Assembly: GCA_022829145.1 (NCBI GenBank)
Contig: CM040756.1
Location: 6,181,523 to 6,245,522 of the forward strand
Origin: Albula goreensis
Taxonomy: Eukaryota > Chordata > Actinopteri > Albuliformes > Albulidae
Length of the DNA stretch: 64,000 bases
Direction of reading: 5' to 3'
Below are positions 50,060 through 62,546 of the stretch, in pieces. Within the stretch, counting starts at the first letter, position 1. Each line of letters opens with the position of its first letter. The notes beneath the pieces are model-generated. The model saw nothing but the letters and a program-made list of their open reading frames with translations, did no database searches and was not told the DNA's origin. Both the position numbers and the translations under genes were made by a program.

Positions 50060-50212
50060 AAGGAACATGCAATTCAATAAAAACAGACATTATGTTTCAA
50101 CAGAAGTTTCTTTGAGTATACTGTATTTTACTAGAGACAAGCAAACATGTCCTCAAGCATTTGTCCTTAAAAAGATATATTAAAGTTCAGTTTGATTGAA
50201 TTGGACATGCTC
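50060..50212 (+). repeat. Dispersed repeat family R4, copy 3 (best ends)
   Basis: The core at 50,110-50,152 (ctttgagtatactgtatttt, actagagacaagcaaacatg) matches the copies at 2.86, 12.09 and 55.0 kb. In this copy the left end aacatgcaattcaataaaaa is mirrored by the right end gtttgattgaattggacatg, an imperfect inverted repeat about 150 bases apart. That suggests a MITE-like element. No open frame. Confidence 0.6.
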
Positions 50213-52615
50213 TTAAGTGGAATAGGTTTCTTTGATTAGGACATAGTTTATGTTTGCATGTGTGTTGTTGTTGCTTTTTTTTTCCGATTTTTGCCTTCTG
50301 ATGTACTGCCCTGATGTTCAAAGGTTTAAAGATTGGAATTTTCTCAGGATTTATTATTGTTTCTCTCTCTGTCTCTCCCTCCCTCCCTTAGTCTCAGATA
50401 TTTGTTTGTGTAGAATTGACAGAATTTAATGGATGGCAAACATCTTCCCCTCTGGCGCTGGCATGCCTTTTGTCTTTTACAATGCACATCAGCTGATATT
50501 CCTCTGATTAGTATATATCAACTCCGTATGGAGGAAATCAACCAGAGGATTCCAAGATTTGCCCCTTCTTCTATTTAGAAATAAAGCTCTAATGTCTCGA
50601 GCAAAGCCCTTTACCACTACTCAATAACCAAGCTGAAATGATTGGCTCAATGGTTGTTTTTTGCCGATGGCCGAGAAACCAGGAAAATGAATTGAAATAG
50701 ATAATGACATTTCAACCCAGCTGTGCATCGTTGTGTTCAGTTGTGAGATATCGAACTGTGCCCAAGCTTGGCTGTCCTTCCGTTTACTTGTCCTTGCGAT
50801 TGCAAGAAATAACAGCGTAAGATCCATGCAAGGATGGAAAAAGGGACCTCATTTTAATATTCTTGCTTCAGAAGTATGTTTTATAAAATATAAGCATTAA
50901 TTTGTTTCAAGTGCACAGGGAATAATTTACATGTTTGAAAGATCTCACACAGCAGTGTAGTCCTGTGCTGATGGGAGGTTTAGATCTGTTGTCTTAAAAG
51001 TTTGTCAGAGCTGGTTTAATTACTCTTTCTCTTGTGATCATCTGTGATATTTTTCATGCGAGAGGCTGAGGATTTTTCCCACGATAAAGCTGGCAACACT
51101 ACAGATGTTTCCTGCTGAGGCATACAGAATCACAGAGAAAAAAAAACAGAATGTTTTTATCATTCATCATAGATTTTTTTTTTTGTTCAGAAACAATGTA
51201 CACAGAGATCCCATTGACAGCACCCACTATCATGTTCATACCATTCGCTGAGTACTCAGCCAAGTTAAGAACATGCAATTAAGCATGAAATCACGTATGA
51301 AATCTGACTCGATCGCGGTCTGACTCAAAACAGTGACATGCTTTGTCAATGACTTTTATATGACATAGTTCATGTTGTCAAATGTCATAATGTTATGTAA
51401 GCAGATAAAAAAAAAAAAACACACAGCATTTCCTCAGATGTATTACTCACTTTTAAGGACAGTCCATAATACAGCTGATATTACATCAAAATAGACCAAA
51501 AGTCTGGTGTTGTGTGGCTGTGTCAATTCTATTCAGTCAACATGTATTCTACGGTAATATTGAAATCAAATCATTGGACAGCAATGTTAACAACATACCT
51601 CAAAGTACCAGATCAAGTTTCTTGAGCCTATCAGAGTTTTGGTAGCATGTGACACTGCAGTGCATTCTGATTGGTCAGGGTTATGGTATGGTTGTCAGGG
51701 GTTAGACAGCCTTTCTGCAGCCTGCATTCACTTTCCATCTGACTGGTATTGTGTGAGGGGGAGTTAAGCTGCATTGCTTCAGGTCATTTGAGTATAAGTA
51801 TTATAAATATCTGAGTGACGACTTCACACCTGCAGTGCGAAACGCTCACATTCACAACTTCATCGCTTGCAGAGACTCTATGACAGTGCCGTTTGAGACT
51901 GGCTGTGGTAGTGGCTTCCACATGTTTGAGTTCCTACCTCAGATCCAGTCTATGAGCCAACACTAACAGAAATAATTTGTAAGAAAGCATTTTTTAGTCA
52001 AATCTCTCATTTTCAGCCAGTTTATTTTTTTTTTTGCATTCAAAAACCAAAGATTTTAAATGCCATGAGATTGTTTTCTCTGCCCACACTTCAGCAATAT
52101 CAAATTAAAGAAAACTACAGTTTTGATCTTTGAAACTAAATTTTAAAAAATCACTAGGACTAGTCTTCCTTCTATTTCAGAGCTTAATAGAAATCATTAT
52201 CTTTCTCAGCCATGACACACACCAAAACAAAGGGTCCCAGACGATCAGCGACTGGCCATGAATTTGTTTCTGTCCTCCATCGGCTCATGCAATAACAACA
52301 ATGGGAGAAATGTGTGTGACTCTGTGCATGGCGACTTTGTTTGGTGAAGGCATTTCCAACAAATGGAAAAGAAAATTGAAACAGATTGATTTAGCCGCAT
52401 AACGGTTCCACGCCTTCATTCGGGCTCACGCCATTGCCAAACGCCCTGTCTGCTCAGGGTGACACAGCTAGGGCCGGGCATTAGCGATTGATATGAAACA
52501 GCCGACAAAGTATTGATTTGAGCAGGAGAGGGTAGAAAAAAAAACAACAAAAAAACAGCCCCTGAATGAATAAAAATCCTTCATCCAACTCTAACTCACC
52601 GGCCCTTTCCTGCAG
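50213..52615. other. AT-rich intergenic DNA, no gene
   Basis: About 2.4 kb of unique DNA with short A and T runs (50,275-50,282, 51,174-51,184, 51,408-51,419, 52,025-52,035). No exon or mobile element is recognised. Confidence 0.6.
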
Positions 52616-52750
52616 GGTCTGCAGGCCTTACCATTCCTCTGTCAAGTCCAAAAGAGAAGAGAAGAGGAGCACAGTGATGAAGACCTGAACCCAAACTCTG
52701 AACTTACGAGTCTAAATATGAAAAAAAAACTCGAGCAGAAGGTGCTTTAA
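52616..52750 (+). other. Possible terminal exon (low confidence)
   Basis: Preceded by a good acceptor (ggccctttcctgcag). One frame is open for 44 codons to TAA at 52,748-52,750, with a charged translation (KRREEEHSDEDLNPNSELTS in the middle). AATAAA follows at 52,974-52,979. The frame is short enough to occur by chance, the protein is not recognised and no upstream exon was found. Confidence 0.15.
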
Positions 52751-54904
52751 GGACTCACCTGAATGGTTGCGGACTGAGAGACTTTTTCCCCGCTCTGGAA
52801 AGTTCAGGTCTTTCATTTTTGTTTGTGCTTCAGAGGCAGGCGAGCGTGCTGCAGGACCTCTACCTGAGCGAAATGCGAAACAGCTGTTTCTCAGGCACCC
52901 CGTAAAGCAGCTCAATTCTGTACATACAGTCTGATTCAAGGTTTGATTTTTCTTTTTCAAAAAAAAAAATGAAAATAAATAATGTACAATGAAGGCTGGC
53001 CTTGGAAGAGATAAGTCAGTCAAATTTGTCTGTGCCATGCTAATCAGAAAAGAAGATGAATAACCCAGCAGAAATATAATGCTGGGAAAGAGCTTTACAT
53101 GCTACAGCACAAATGACCAGTGCTTTTTAGCACACTCACACTCACTTCACACATTTTATGTGTGAAGCTTCATGAGTTTGAAAAAGTGGAGGCTGAAATC
53201 TCACCTGTAAACCAAGCACTGGCAGCAAACACTTTATTTATTTACTTTGATCAAAAAAGTCTGACAGTCCATTGCAAGAAATTACACAACTGTGTCTTAA
53301 TTGTTTCATATTACTATTCACTCTTTTCATCACATCATACAGCAGAGGGTAAGGGATAACATGGATTTTGCTTGAGTTAAAGTGGCTGACTCATTTAAGA
53401 TAACTGGCTACACTTTTAAATCATACCGTTAACTCAACAGCACATCTTCTTTTGAGTGCAACATACACTAAATCCCAGTAAAAAAATCTTTGTAATTTTG
53501 TTTTTTTCCCATGAGTAGATTTGTACAGATTAGATGGGTTTAATGAGCATTTATGTAATCAACATGATAATTTCTGTAATTTGGTGAATGTTTGAAATGA
53601 GCAGTGCAGGAAAAGGAATGCAGCATCTTCTTCTGTCAAGTTTTGCGGTAAGATGTAACAGAAAGAGGAGGTATTGATGAGTAAAAGGTAAGAGCCACAG
53701 GTTGTTCAGCTGAGGGTCCATCAGAAAACACTAACATCATTTTTTCAGCTGCTTTTCATATTACGTAGTATGACAACAGCGCTGCACAAAGATTCAGATA
53801 TGCTCACTGTCATTAGTGAATGTATGAGAGTCTTGGCTGTAAAAGTCAAAGAGGATTTTCCACACGTTGAGATGTACTGAGTAAATCAGAGGGGCGAATC
53901 TTTTCCAACTAGTTCCGTGAACCGCTACATTGCCACTCTCAGCCTCCGTTTTGAGAATATTTGTTTCAGTGAATTCATGAGGTAGGTTTGGCTGCGGTGG
54001 GCCTTTCGACCTCTGCGTTATTTAATCTGGGATGGAATGTGGCCGGGCTCAGCTCATCCGTCTTCTTCCATCCGACGCTGTGACATGGACGACCCACAGG
54101 AGACGCGGAGTCTCCCCCAGCAGGCCTCTACTCAGCCTGGCACGTGGCTGTGAGCCCACACCCTCTGCACACAGTTACCCACTTTACACTGGAGATAAAA
54201 AAGAGGATTTGGACTCTTGTGAAGGACTGGCTGCTTTCAGACACGGCGCGGGACCAGGCAGGGCACTGGGCAAGAGATAGGCCCCCTGCTATGAACATGA
54301 GTGCTGCATTTGGGATAGAATTTTTTAATGACATTTTTAAAAACCAAAAATTTCTCTTCAGAAATGTACAGAGCGGCAGTTTTGCCGCACAACAACTCAA
54401 GGAAATCTGGGTAATGGAGGTCAATTGCATTTTTTTTCTGCTGAAAATTACCAATAAATTGCAAATAGACCCCCACCCAGACACTATTATTCACTCGGAT
54501 TCACTATGTGATGTCATTGAACTGACTTAATGTTTGTGGACTTATTGATCATGGGCAATGGGTTTTCAGGAATTCAGGTGATGCACCCATGCTTTATATA
54601 TCCATGAAGAGCTTGAGTAAACTGTTAATTCCTGCAGATGGCTGTAGTTGTCATGCAGTCGTCATGCAGTTTGCTCGCCATGTCATGGGCCCACAGTATC
54701 CTACTCCTGAATGCTGTTATCGGTTGTCCCACTGTTGGTCTTACTCATGAGCCATTACTCAGCGTGTCAATGAAGACACAAAACTTTGACAAAGGTATTG
54801 CAATGGTAGTTATGGGCATTGCAGACATGACAGCTTTCAACAATCAGTTTATGGCTGAAATTCAATCAAGCTCATTTTGTGCATTTAAGATCAAACGCGA
54901 TTCT
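52751..54904. other. Intergenic DNA, no gene
   Basis: Overlapping unrecognised frames at 54032-54280 and 54144-54530 (+) and 54128-54484 (-), and a lone 106-codon frame at 54638-54958 (+). No splice or domain support for any of them. Confidence 0.55.
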
Positions 54905-55070
54905 ATTGAAATTCACATGAAATCATTTAAGGGACCATTGCATCCTCTTTCAGAATAGAAATGATAACGATTTACAATGCAAATGTTTGCTGTTCTATAA
55001 TAAAATAGGAAATACTCAAAGAAACCTAAGGTCTCTTTTGATTGACATGAGCATGCATCGTGCAGACAGT
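54905..55070 (-). repeat. Dispersed repeat family R4, copy 4 (inverted)
   Basis: The complement of 54,982-55,023 reads ctttgagtatttcctatttt, then attatagaacagcaaacatt, matching the core of the other three copies. The complement of 55,024-55,065 carries catgtcaatcaaaaga, the 5' block. Outer limits are uncertain. Confidence 0.5.
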
Positions 55071-55311
55071 TCTAGTTGAAAAGAGTGTGACAGTCTGAGC
55101 AGACGTCAAGATTACCATAATCAGACAGGACTAATCTATACTTGTGGTGTGGCTTACCTTCATTACACAAACGTGTTCTGATTTTAAGGGGTTTTTCTGC
55201 TCATTTTTACTGAGGAAGGATTGTTAGGATGTTAGTTTCATGATGTAAACAAATTAAATATTTGTTTATAATGTTAGATCTAAATATTAGGTCTAAATAT
55301 CTCTGTTTCCT

Positions 55312-55352
55312 GCTCTCGCTCTCTCTCTCGCTCTCTCGCTCTCTCTCTCTCG

Positions 55353-55399
<47 letters not shown>

Positions 55400-55467
55400 A
55401 CATGAGTTCCTGGACATAGTAACTTCCCATATGACAGGGTCACTAATCCATATACCTGTAGCTATCA

Positions 55468-55547
<80 letters not shown>

Positions 55548-55650
55548 GCATACACACATGAGTTCCTGGACATAGTAACTTCCCATATGACAGGGTCACT
55601 AATCCATATACCTGTAGCTATCATATATCTCTCTCTCTCTCTCTCTCTCC
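55312..55650 (+). repeat. Tandem 156-base compound satellite (CT)n(CA)n plus unique spacer
   Basis: A 67-base unique spacer (55,404-55,470) is repeated without change at 55,560-55,626, each copy preceded by (CT)n(CA)n and followed by (CT)n. The period is 156 bases. A recent unequal exchange or slippage between the CT tracts is the likely origin. Confidence 0.95.
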
Positions 55651-56000
55651 TCCTGCTTGAGTAAATTTGATACACCCCCAGTACCTGGTCCCTATCACAT
55701 TCCAGCGCGGTTTCAGCAGCAGACGGAGGGAGGTAAGAGGTCTTGGAGCTGCAGTACAGAAATAGAACATAAATCAAGTGTGCCACAGAGGGATTTCTGA
55801 AGTCGGTTTTGTTTTAATGTCAATGTCAGCAAATGCTTCACCAACGCTAAATATTCCCGGCCATGAAGGAGCATCAGAATGTGTGTCACTGGGCGGAACG
55901 GCTTGGGAGTTAGAAGTTGTTACAGCGGTAAAAATAGAGGGAATTAACATACCATTTGTAGCAAATTTGTTTTGGGGGACATTCAGGCATTTATTGATGC
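55651..56000. other. Intergenic DNA, no gene
   Basis: Unique sequence; opposed overlapping frames 55778-56065 (+) and 55774-56010 (-) are unrecognised. Confidence 0.55.
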
Positions 56001-56095
56001 AGGGAACCACAGGAACCTGCCATCGTACCCCTGAGCGAGGTACTTCAGCTCAATGGCTTGGTTAAGGGCCTGCCTTCATTAGCTGGCCCATGAAA
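56000..56095 (+). mobile_element. SINE body fragment
   Basis: The segment ccatcgtacccctgagcgag + gtact is close to the body common to many fish SINEs (...gtaccctgagcaaggtacttaacc...), continuing as cagctcaatggcttgg. No head or tail remains. Confidence 0.45.
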
Positions 56096-56814
56096 CGCAT
56101 AAGGCAGAAGAATTATACGTTTTTTTCCCGGGTGAGGAAGCCTACTGTGCAAATAATGAGGGTAACTTATTTCTAAAACTGGAGCGATCCAGCAGTCAAA
56201 CTTAAATGCTTTTGATTACTTTTTTTTTTTTTTCTCCTAAGGATTTTTGTTCCTAAATCCTCTTCCTCTGTCTTACATGAAGGAACACCTCCTGGGTCCT
56301 ACCAGGGGTCTGGTTTCAGTTAAATAACTCATTTAAGGTATCGCGAACCTCACCTCAAACAAACTGTGATAAATTAATATGGGAGTGTGGCTGCAGCTGT
56401 AACTGTAAGAATTAAGCTAAAGCTCCTTTCTGAGTGGGTCACTATGGCCTAGATCCACCTCAGACTCAAACTGTCAGAGCGCCATGGCTGGGGAAGTGGG
56501 CCATAGGACACACCCCCATGCACCACCTGCTGATATTCCATGCTGTTTGCTGAAGGAAGAGCCGTAATGGCCGTCATGTGTCGACCACACCCACCGAATC
56601 TCATCACAAGCGATGGCAAACAGTGAAGGAGGAGCCGTAATGGACGCCGTGCATCTGCCACAAGATCATTTCTGTGTGACGGCCCACACAAACTGTAGAG
56701 GGACCTGTAATAGATGCCTTTAGTCTACCTACTCAAGTCAAGAGGGAAGGGGAGGGATGAGGGGCAGCGGAGAGGAATCTCACACGTGACCAAGACAGAG
56801 AGAAAATCTGAATA
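56096..56814. other. Intergenic DNA, no gene
   Basis: T-run at 56,220-56,233. The short block ggagccgtaatgg-cgccg(t) recurs near 56,561 (agagccgtaatggccgtcat) and 56,630 (ggagccgtaatggacgccgt), a diverged local duplication of about 70 bases. Confidence 0.55.
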
Positions 56815-57180
56815 TGAGAGAGAGAGAGAGAGAGAGGAGATGGAGAAAAGGGCTTGGCTCTGCTCCTGTTGTAACTGGAGCATATGCAATTAGATAAGCA
56901 GACACTGCCCAGGTCACTCCCAGTAATGCTGACTGACTGCAATACACAGACAGAGAGAAACTGAAATGAAACAAGAGTGGGGAGGAGACAGAAATGATGG
57001 AGAGAATGAGGAAAAATACAGAAAGAGAGAGAGTTGTTGAAGTCAGCCTGAAATATGATTCTGGCAGAATTTATGTCGGGGTGGAAAAGGACTGGGGGGA
57101 AAAAAAAGAAAACAAGAAAAAAAGCAACAACAATTTGTGAGCCAACTAGGCTGCACTCTGGAAGAATAGGAAAAAAAAAC
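56815..57180 (+). repeat. (GA)n and purine-rich low-complexity DNA
   Basis: (GA)n at 56,815-56,836 with further GA/GAAA-rich DNA to about 57,180. The 162-codon minus frame here is Ser/Leu/Phe-rich and an artefact. Confidence 0.8.
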
Positions 57181-57199
57181 AGTATCAGCGAAGGAGGGC

Positions 57200-57940
57200 C
57201 TGTCCAGTGGTAGTCATGCAAATGAGAGCTCCGGTAGCTTATTAATGCAAAGGCTTCATCTCGCCCAGCTTTTAAAATGTCACAGTCAATCTGGAGCTGC
57301 CCAGAGATTTGGAATTCATTTCACCTGCAACACATTCGGGCAGATCTTCAGCCGCGCACCTCAGGCCCAAAAACTAAACCGCGTTTTCCTAAGAACCAAA
57401 AAAGAGAATATTTGAATGCAGGAGGCCTGCTGTATCTATTTCAGCTCTGAATGGAGCATGTTTTTGGGTCATTTGATTATGCTCTTTTTAGTCAGCTTGC
57501 ACACGCCTTGGTATTCCTGGTTACTCATTTAAATGGATGCCGTTCAGTAATGCCGTTGAGTGTATTAAAGTGTGGTCATTTAGCATTCCCTTTTAAACTT
57601 TGCTGTGGGACTCATTTGTTATGCTGAGTTTTAACACGGGTAACGGTGGGAGGTCAATCATTCAAATTGATGGCCGCACTCCTGAGAGACCAGCGCCACG
57701 CACACCTCCTTTTAGAGTCATTGGCACTCTTGTTCAGACAAAGCCTCCACATGACAAAGTGCATGTGTGAACCAATGTTCTCTGCATTCCCCTTTCAATA
57801 CGACCATATTGCAATTTTCAAAATCGCTTTTTCAAATATAATGAAATCAGAAAGAATAGTTACTGATGAAGTGCACGACGCCTCAGGAAAATGGAATGGA
57901 TTTATTTCTGCAATGTTTTGGTCTCTAAATCTCTCTCTGT
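57200..57940. promoter_or_regulatory. Candidate conserved non-coding / enhancer-like block
   Basis: About 740 bases without simple repeats. It contains a perfect octamer ATGCAAAT (57,216-57,223, the POU/Oct consensus), many TTAAT/ATTTGAAT/CATTTAAA cores and evenly mixed GC blocks. The + frame 57646-58110 (154 codons) runs off its 3' end into a GT repeat and is unrecognised. This is the most enhancer-like stretch in the window. Confidence 0.35.
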
Positions 57941-60900
57941 TTATGTGTGTGTGTGAGTGTGTGTGTGTGTTTGTGTGTGGAAATGTTATGCATGGACTTC
58001 TGTATATTGAAATTGGCTGTTTTTTTTTTTTTTTTTTACAAAGAAACCAACAGAATTATGTCTTTATTGTGCCTTTAAGCCCCAGTTTGTTTTTCACCCA
58101 GCCAGTTTGAGGTAATACTTTTTGTAACAACTTAGTCATTGTTGTGGATGTTCTGACACCCGTGAGTACCTAAAGGGAGCCCAACTGATGTCGGATGCTG
58201 ACCTTGTTCCTAATTCTGAGGTCCCGACAGCTACGGCGGAAACTCAGACACGAGCAGCCCCGGGGTCACTTCAAGTATAAAATAAGCACCTTGGCGCAAC
58301 AGATGAAAAATGGCCCGGTGCAAAATATTATTTCATTTGAGACCCTGAATCAAAAGCGCTTGCCAGTTGTGTGGACGATAATGATCACATGATGCGTTGG
58401 GAGAGAGGCAGAAGTGATAACCCCTCTCTCACGGTTCAGTCCTATGTAGGTCAAAACCAATCTGTTCTGCCTCAACACCTCCTATCTCAACAGACAGTCA
58501 GATTTTTGCCCTCCTTTCTTGGTAACGTAATCACAAGATGGAGGATGGAGGAGAAAGAAAAAAAAAAGGAAAGGACAAATCCCCAACACTTTTTTTTCCA
58601 GACCAGGAAGTTTTTAGCCTTTAATTATGGCAAGATGCGCAAACACTGTCTTTTATTTCAGACACTAAATCGGGGCTTTCAAGTGTTTGGTGGACAGCAT
58701 AATGACTCTGCATTGTTCTTTGAATAGTGGAATTGTGTTGTGTTGCCATGGTGACCATGACTTGTTTATGCTTGGACCTGCAGAAACTGGTGCAAACTAA
58801 GAATGCACATATGTAAATACCACACATCGATATATGTACTGTTTGTGTGTGTGTGAGAGAGGCCGTTAGTTATGCATGCGTTATTGTGTTTGTAAAATTA
58901 AATTTTCACAGATCTTTGGTGATCATAGTGCTGGCACTTCTCTCTTACGTTTTTAAGGAATACTCCACAGCCACACCACAAATAATGAACTGAGTCTGAG
59001 TCACAATTGAAATGCTACAGTAACAAATAACAGGTTCCCCCTTCCTTCATTCTGATTGCATTAACTTCACCTGCACACTGTCTCTTGAAAACCGCTGTTA
59101 ATAAAGTTAAACCATATTGAAAGGATGTGTTACTTCCTCGCATCCTGGCAAAATAAGAAAAAAAAAGGAAATCAATATTGATCTGTGGTTTAGCCTTGCC
59201 CTTACAAAAACCACATGTGGAAAGAGCAGTTGTTGAAAAGGACTTGTTTTCTGGTGGGATTTCCAATGTCACACCTGAAAAAGGACAGGTATTAAAGGGA
59301 CATTAAATTATCCTTTTACTTGTTATTACCCCATGCCTCGCATGTGCAGTGTTTGTTTTCTTGTGTGAAAAGTTCAGCTCACATAGGGAAAAAAATCAAT
59401 ATTTTCTGAGTATCACATGTGAAGCTAAATTCCACATTTTAATCAGTTATTATTTATTTATTTGTTTGTTTGTTTATTTTGTTATTGAGAGCGTATTAAA
59501 AGACCTACCTTTAATACTTGATTTAGCATATGCTAAATGTAAATTGGGGTGGTCTGGAATCACTGCTTATTCTTAAATATTGTATAGTGATGGGACTTAA
59601 AACTGCACACAGTGTAGCCTGCAGCCCTGAATAAGTTTTGAACTTTAAAGGAATAATCAATATCTACCAATAAAACTGCACACATCAAAACCCTATGAGT
59701 ATGGGAGACTGGAATTCTCTAGTGTGCACCATGCTTGTGTTTTGAGTCAGTATCCATGCCATTTGTATCTGTCAGAGTGTTATGTAGCACACAGCTACTT
59801 GGACAAAAATGCCGAATATAAGTCCAGCTCATGAAGGATAACAAGCAAGGCAGGTGAAGATTTCTGGGTGGCAAAAATAACATGCAACAATGGCCAGCAA
59901 AGTTTTTGTTTCATACCTGCTTTAAACCTGGTTTTCTTTTCTTTTTACCAGTAACAGAAATGCTAAACATTTTTGATATTTTGCCTTCAATTAAAATTTA
60001 AAAAAGATTTAGCTAGGTAAGGATCGGTTTGAATTATTTGTTGCTAGCTAGAAAACCTATCCTTCTCAGTGCCAACTGCATGATAAGATATTGAAACCCA
60101 TTTCTGCCTGACACCAAGTCTGGAGACAAAGATAATGAGAAGGATGTGGAAAGATACTGCCAGCTGGTCTGCAACAGGAAAACCTTTGCAAGTAGCTTGA
60201 TACAGTAGCTATAATTAAATGCTATCCAGAAAACTAATTAGCCAATCCATTAAAAACCATTTTAGCACTGAATTAAAATTGCTTCTAGGAAAGACTCCAA
60301 ATGAAGAGGCAGTTCACTGGAAAAGGCTGAAAAGGAAATCTATGTCACTGGAGTACAGTAATACTATATATTACTGAAAATAGGCATATATGCTGGTAAT
60401 ACAATGTATGTTTTCATTTTTATTTCATTAGTTAATTCACCGAGTGGAAATAATGTGCCTTTTTTTAATCTGTCTCCAATATTCCTTGAATGTAAGGTTT
60501 ACTCCGGCAATGAAAATAATTATAGCTGTTATCATGACATAGAAAAGAATGTCTGCACTATTTCAGAAAAAGTGTCTGATATGAAAACCTAAAAGAAATA
60601 ACCTAAACTTATTGTCTTAATATCTTTGTGTGGATGAAACAATACATTTTTGCAGCACTCTTAATTTCAAAGCAACTATTGAGTTTGTGAAATTAATTGC
60701 TCTACTTTCGTTATTTATATAAACTTTTATAAGGAGTTTTTTTGTTTGTATGTTTTGGTTCTGACAAATGAAATGCTGTTTCTAGCATACACAAAAAAAA
60801 CCACTGTCAAAACTTTCGGGGCAAGGGCTGAAAAATTCACACACACACATACACACACATATATAGCAATATATTGTATCGCTATAAATTGTTTATTTTG

Positions 60901-61628
60901 TGGATATTTATGTAAGCTTTCCAAATGCTTGCCCCAGGCTTGCTTGCATGTGCAGAAGACAATATGTTTTGACAGTATAAGGAAACGGCTCTGTTCCCCT
61001 CAGTCTGTTTGTGTGTTTGACTCCGTTTATTTAAATGTGTTTGTTATTTAAATTTTTCATGAGAAGACCGACCAGAACAAACAGAAGCTCCATGTTTGGT
61101 GCACACTGGAAAGTACAAAAGTGGAAAGGCAGGCACAGAGGAGCTGTCAGGTGAACACCAGAGTGCCCTGGTGAGACACATCCTCATTCACACAGCAGCA
61201 AAACAACACTGGACTCCCCTTTCTGCTCTCATTGCCGTCAAGTTCATACAGAGCACAGTTAGCAGCACTAGAGGTCTATGGCAGAAATTGTTCTTCAGAA
61301 AACTATCTTAGTAAGTAGGGATGAACATCATTTCAACGACGTATTTTAAATCAACATTTCTGTACATATATATCCAGGGTAACATGGGTTTCTTGCCTAG
61401 TTTCTTTCCTTTTTTTGGTACATTTATACCTTTGTAGCTCCTGCAGTCTTTATAATAGATCTGCCTGGCTAACTATAGTCTTAAAACAGTCCATGTACAT
61501 CCTAACTTCTGTTAGGCTCTGAGACGATGGCCCCAGATTAAATCTACAAGTTTCCTATCCTAAAAATACAAGTGCTATTGTTTCACAAACATGGTATGGC
61601 AAGTCAATTTTGAAGTTTTCTAAGCTCT
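57941..61628. other. AT-rich intergenic DNA, no gene
   Basis: GT repeat at 57,947-57,979, T-run at 58,020-58,037, A-rich run 58,556-58,568, GT run 58,843-58,856, (CA)n 60,838-60,861. About 3.7 kb otherwise unique with no exon or mobile element I can support. Confidence 0.6.
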
Positions 61629-61704
61629 CTTTCATTTCAGTCTTCAGTCAAACTAAGACAAACAAACGAAGATAAACACTTTCATTTCAGTCTTCAGTCA
61701 AACT
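61629..61704 (+). repeat. 26-base direct repeat
   Basis: The 26 bases at 61,629-61,654 (ctttcatttcagtcttcagt + caaact) recur exactly at 61,679-61,704, a period of 50. Confidence 0.95.
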
Positions 61705-61966
61705 TATGGACAATGTTGATTAGCTCCAGGACAGTATTGTCACTCTAATAGTAGTTTTATACCCTCGGTCATTCTTGTGCTTATTCTTGCCTTTGTTGTC
61801 GGATAGATTCAGACCAAAGAAGATGGATGCTTTCTTGTGGAAAGGCATGTTAAGACAGTGTAAGATAAGAGCTGGTGGTGATGTGATCGGCACTGAATGA
61901 GCCCTCATTGTGTGTGTATCAGATCACCGCTGACTGCCTTATCTGACACCTTTATTCTCCCTACAG

Positions 61967-62273
61967 TGGCATGTCGTTGGACCTTTTTCCAAGGCGGAAC
62001 ACTGGCACCGACAGATCACACGGTTCTACTCAGGTTGAGTCTTTCCCTCCCTGCCGCGGTTGTGGTTAAATGATAAACACCAGTGTCACGGTCCAACGAG
62101 AAAAGGCCAAGCTTCTGTTGGCCTCGATATGCCACTTCAAGAGCTCCCCTTCTCTAAGTAGAGGTCTGGTCAAAATCCATTAACTTTATACTTTCACCTC
62201 TCTCTTTCTCTATCTGTGCCTTTCAGTGGCACATAAGTCACAGAAATGATGGCTTTTTGCCAGATTTCAAAAG
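61967..62273 (+). other. Possible pair of short exons (low confidence)
   Basis: Segment 1 (61,967-62,033, 67 bases) lies between tattctccctacag and gttgag. Segment 2 (62,227-62,273, 47 bases) lies between a long pyrimidine tract ending gtgcctttcag and gtatgt. Joined, only one of the three frames stays open across both (38 codons; segment 2 reads WHISHRNDGFLPDFK). The protein is not recognised and no further exons were found, so it may equally be non-coding RNA or chance. Confidence 0.2.
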
Positions 62274-62546
62274 GTATGTTGCTGTGAGAACAGCCGACGT
62301 TTCCCCAGTGGAGTGACTACAGACAACTCGCGCTGAGGAATTGGTTCCATTCTGGAGCTTGACAATGCGAGCCACAGGAAATTGGTTTTAGGTTTTCTGG
62401 AGCTTCTGTCTCACCATGGAACCCTTCTTTCAATTCTGGATACCAACACAGTATCTGCTATAAACATGTAACCAATATGCTAAATGTAATAGAGCAAGCG
62501 TGAAAAGCTAAATAAATTAAGACATATATCCATTATAAATGTTTGC
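62274..62546. other. Intergenic DNA
   Basis: Unique sequence with nothing supported. Confidence 0.5.

Noticed and set aside
55404..55626. CRISPR-like alternation of identical repeats and spacers
   Set aside because: Only two copies of a 67-base unit separated by CT/CA microsatellite; a eukaryotic satellite, not an array.
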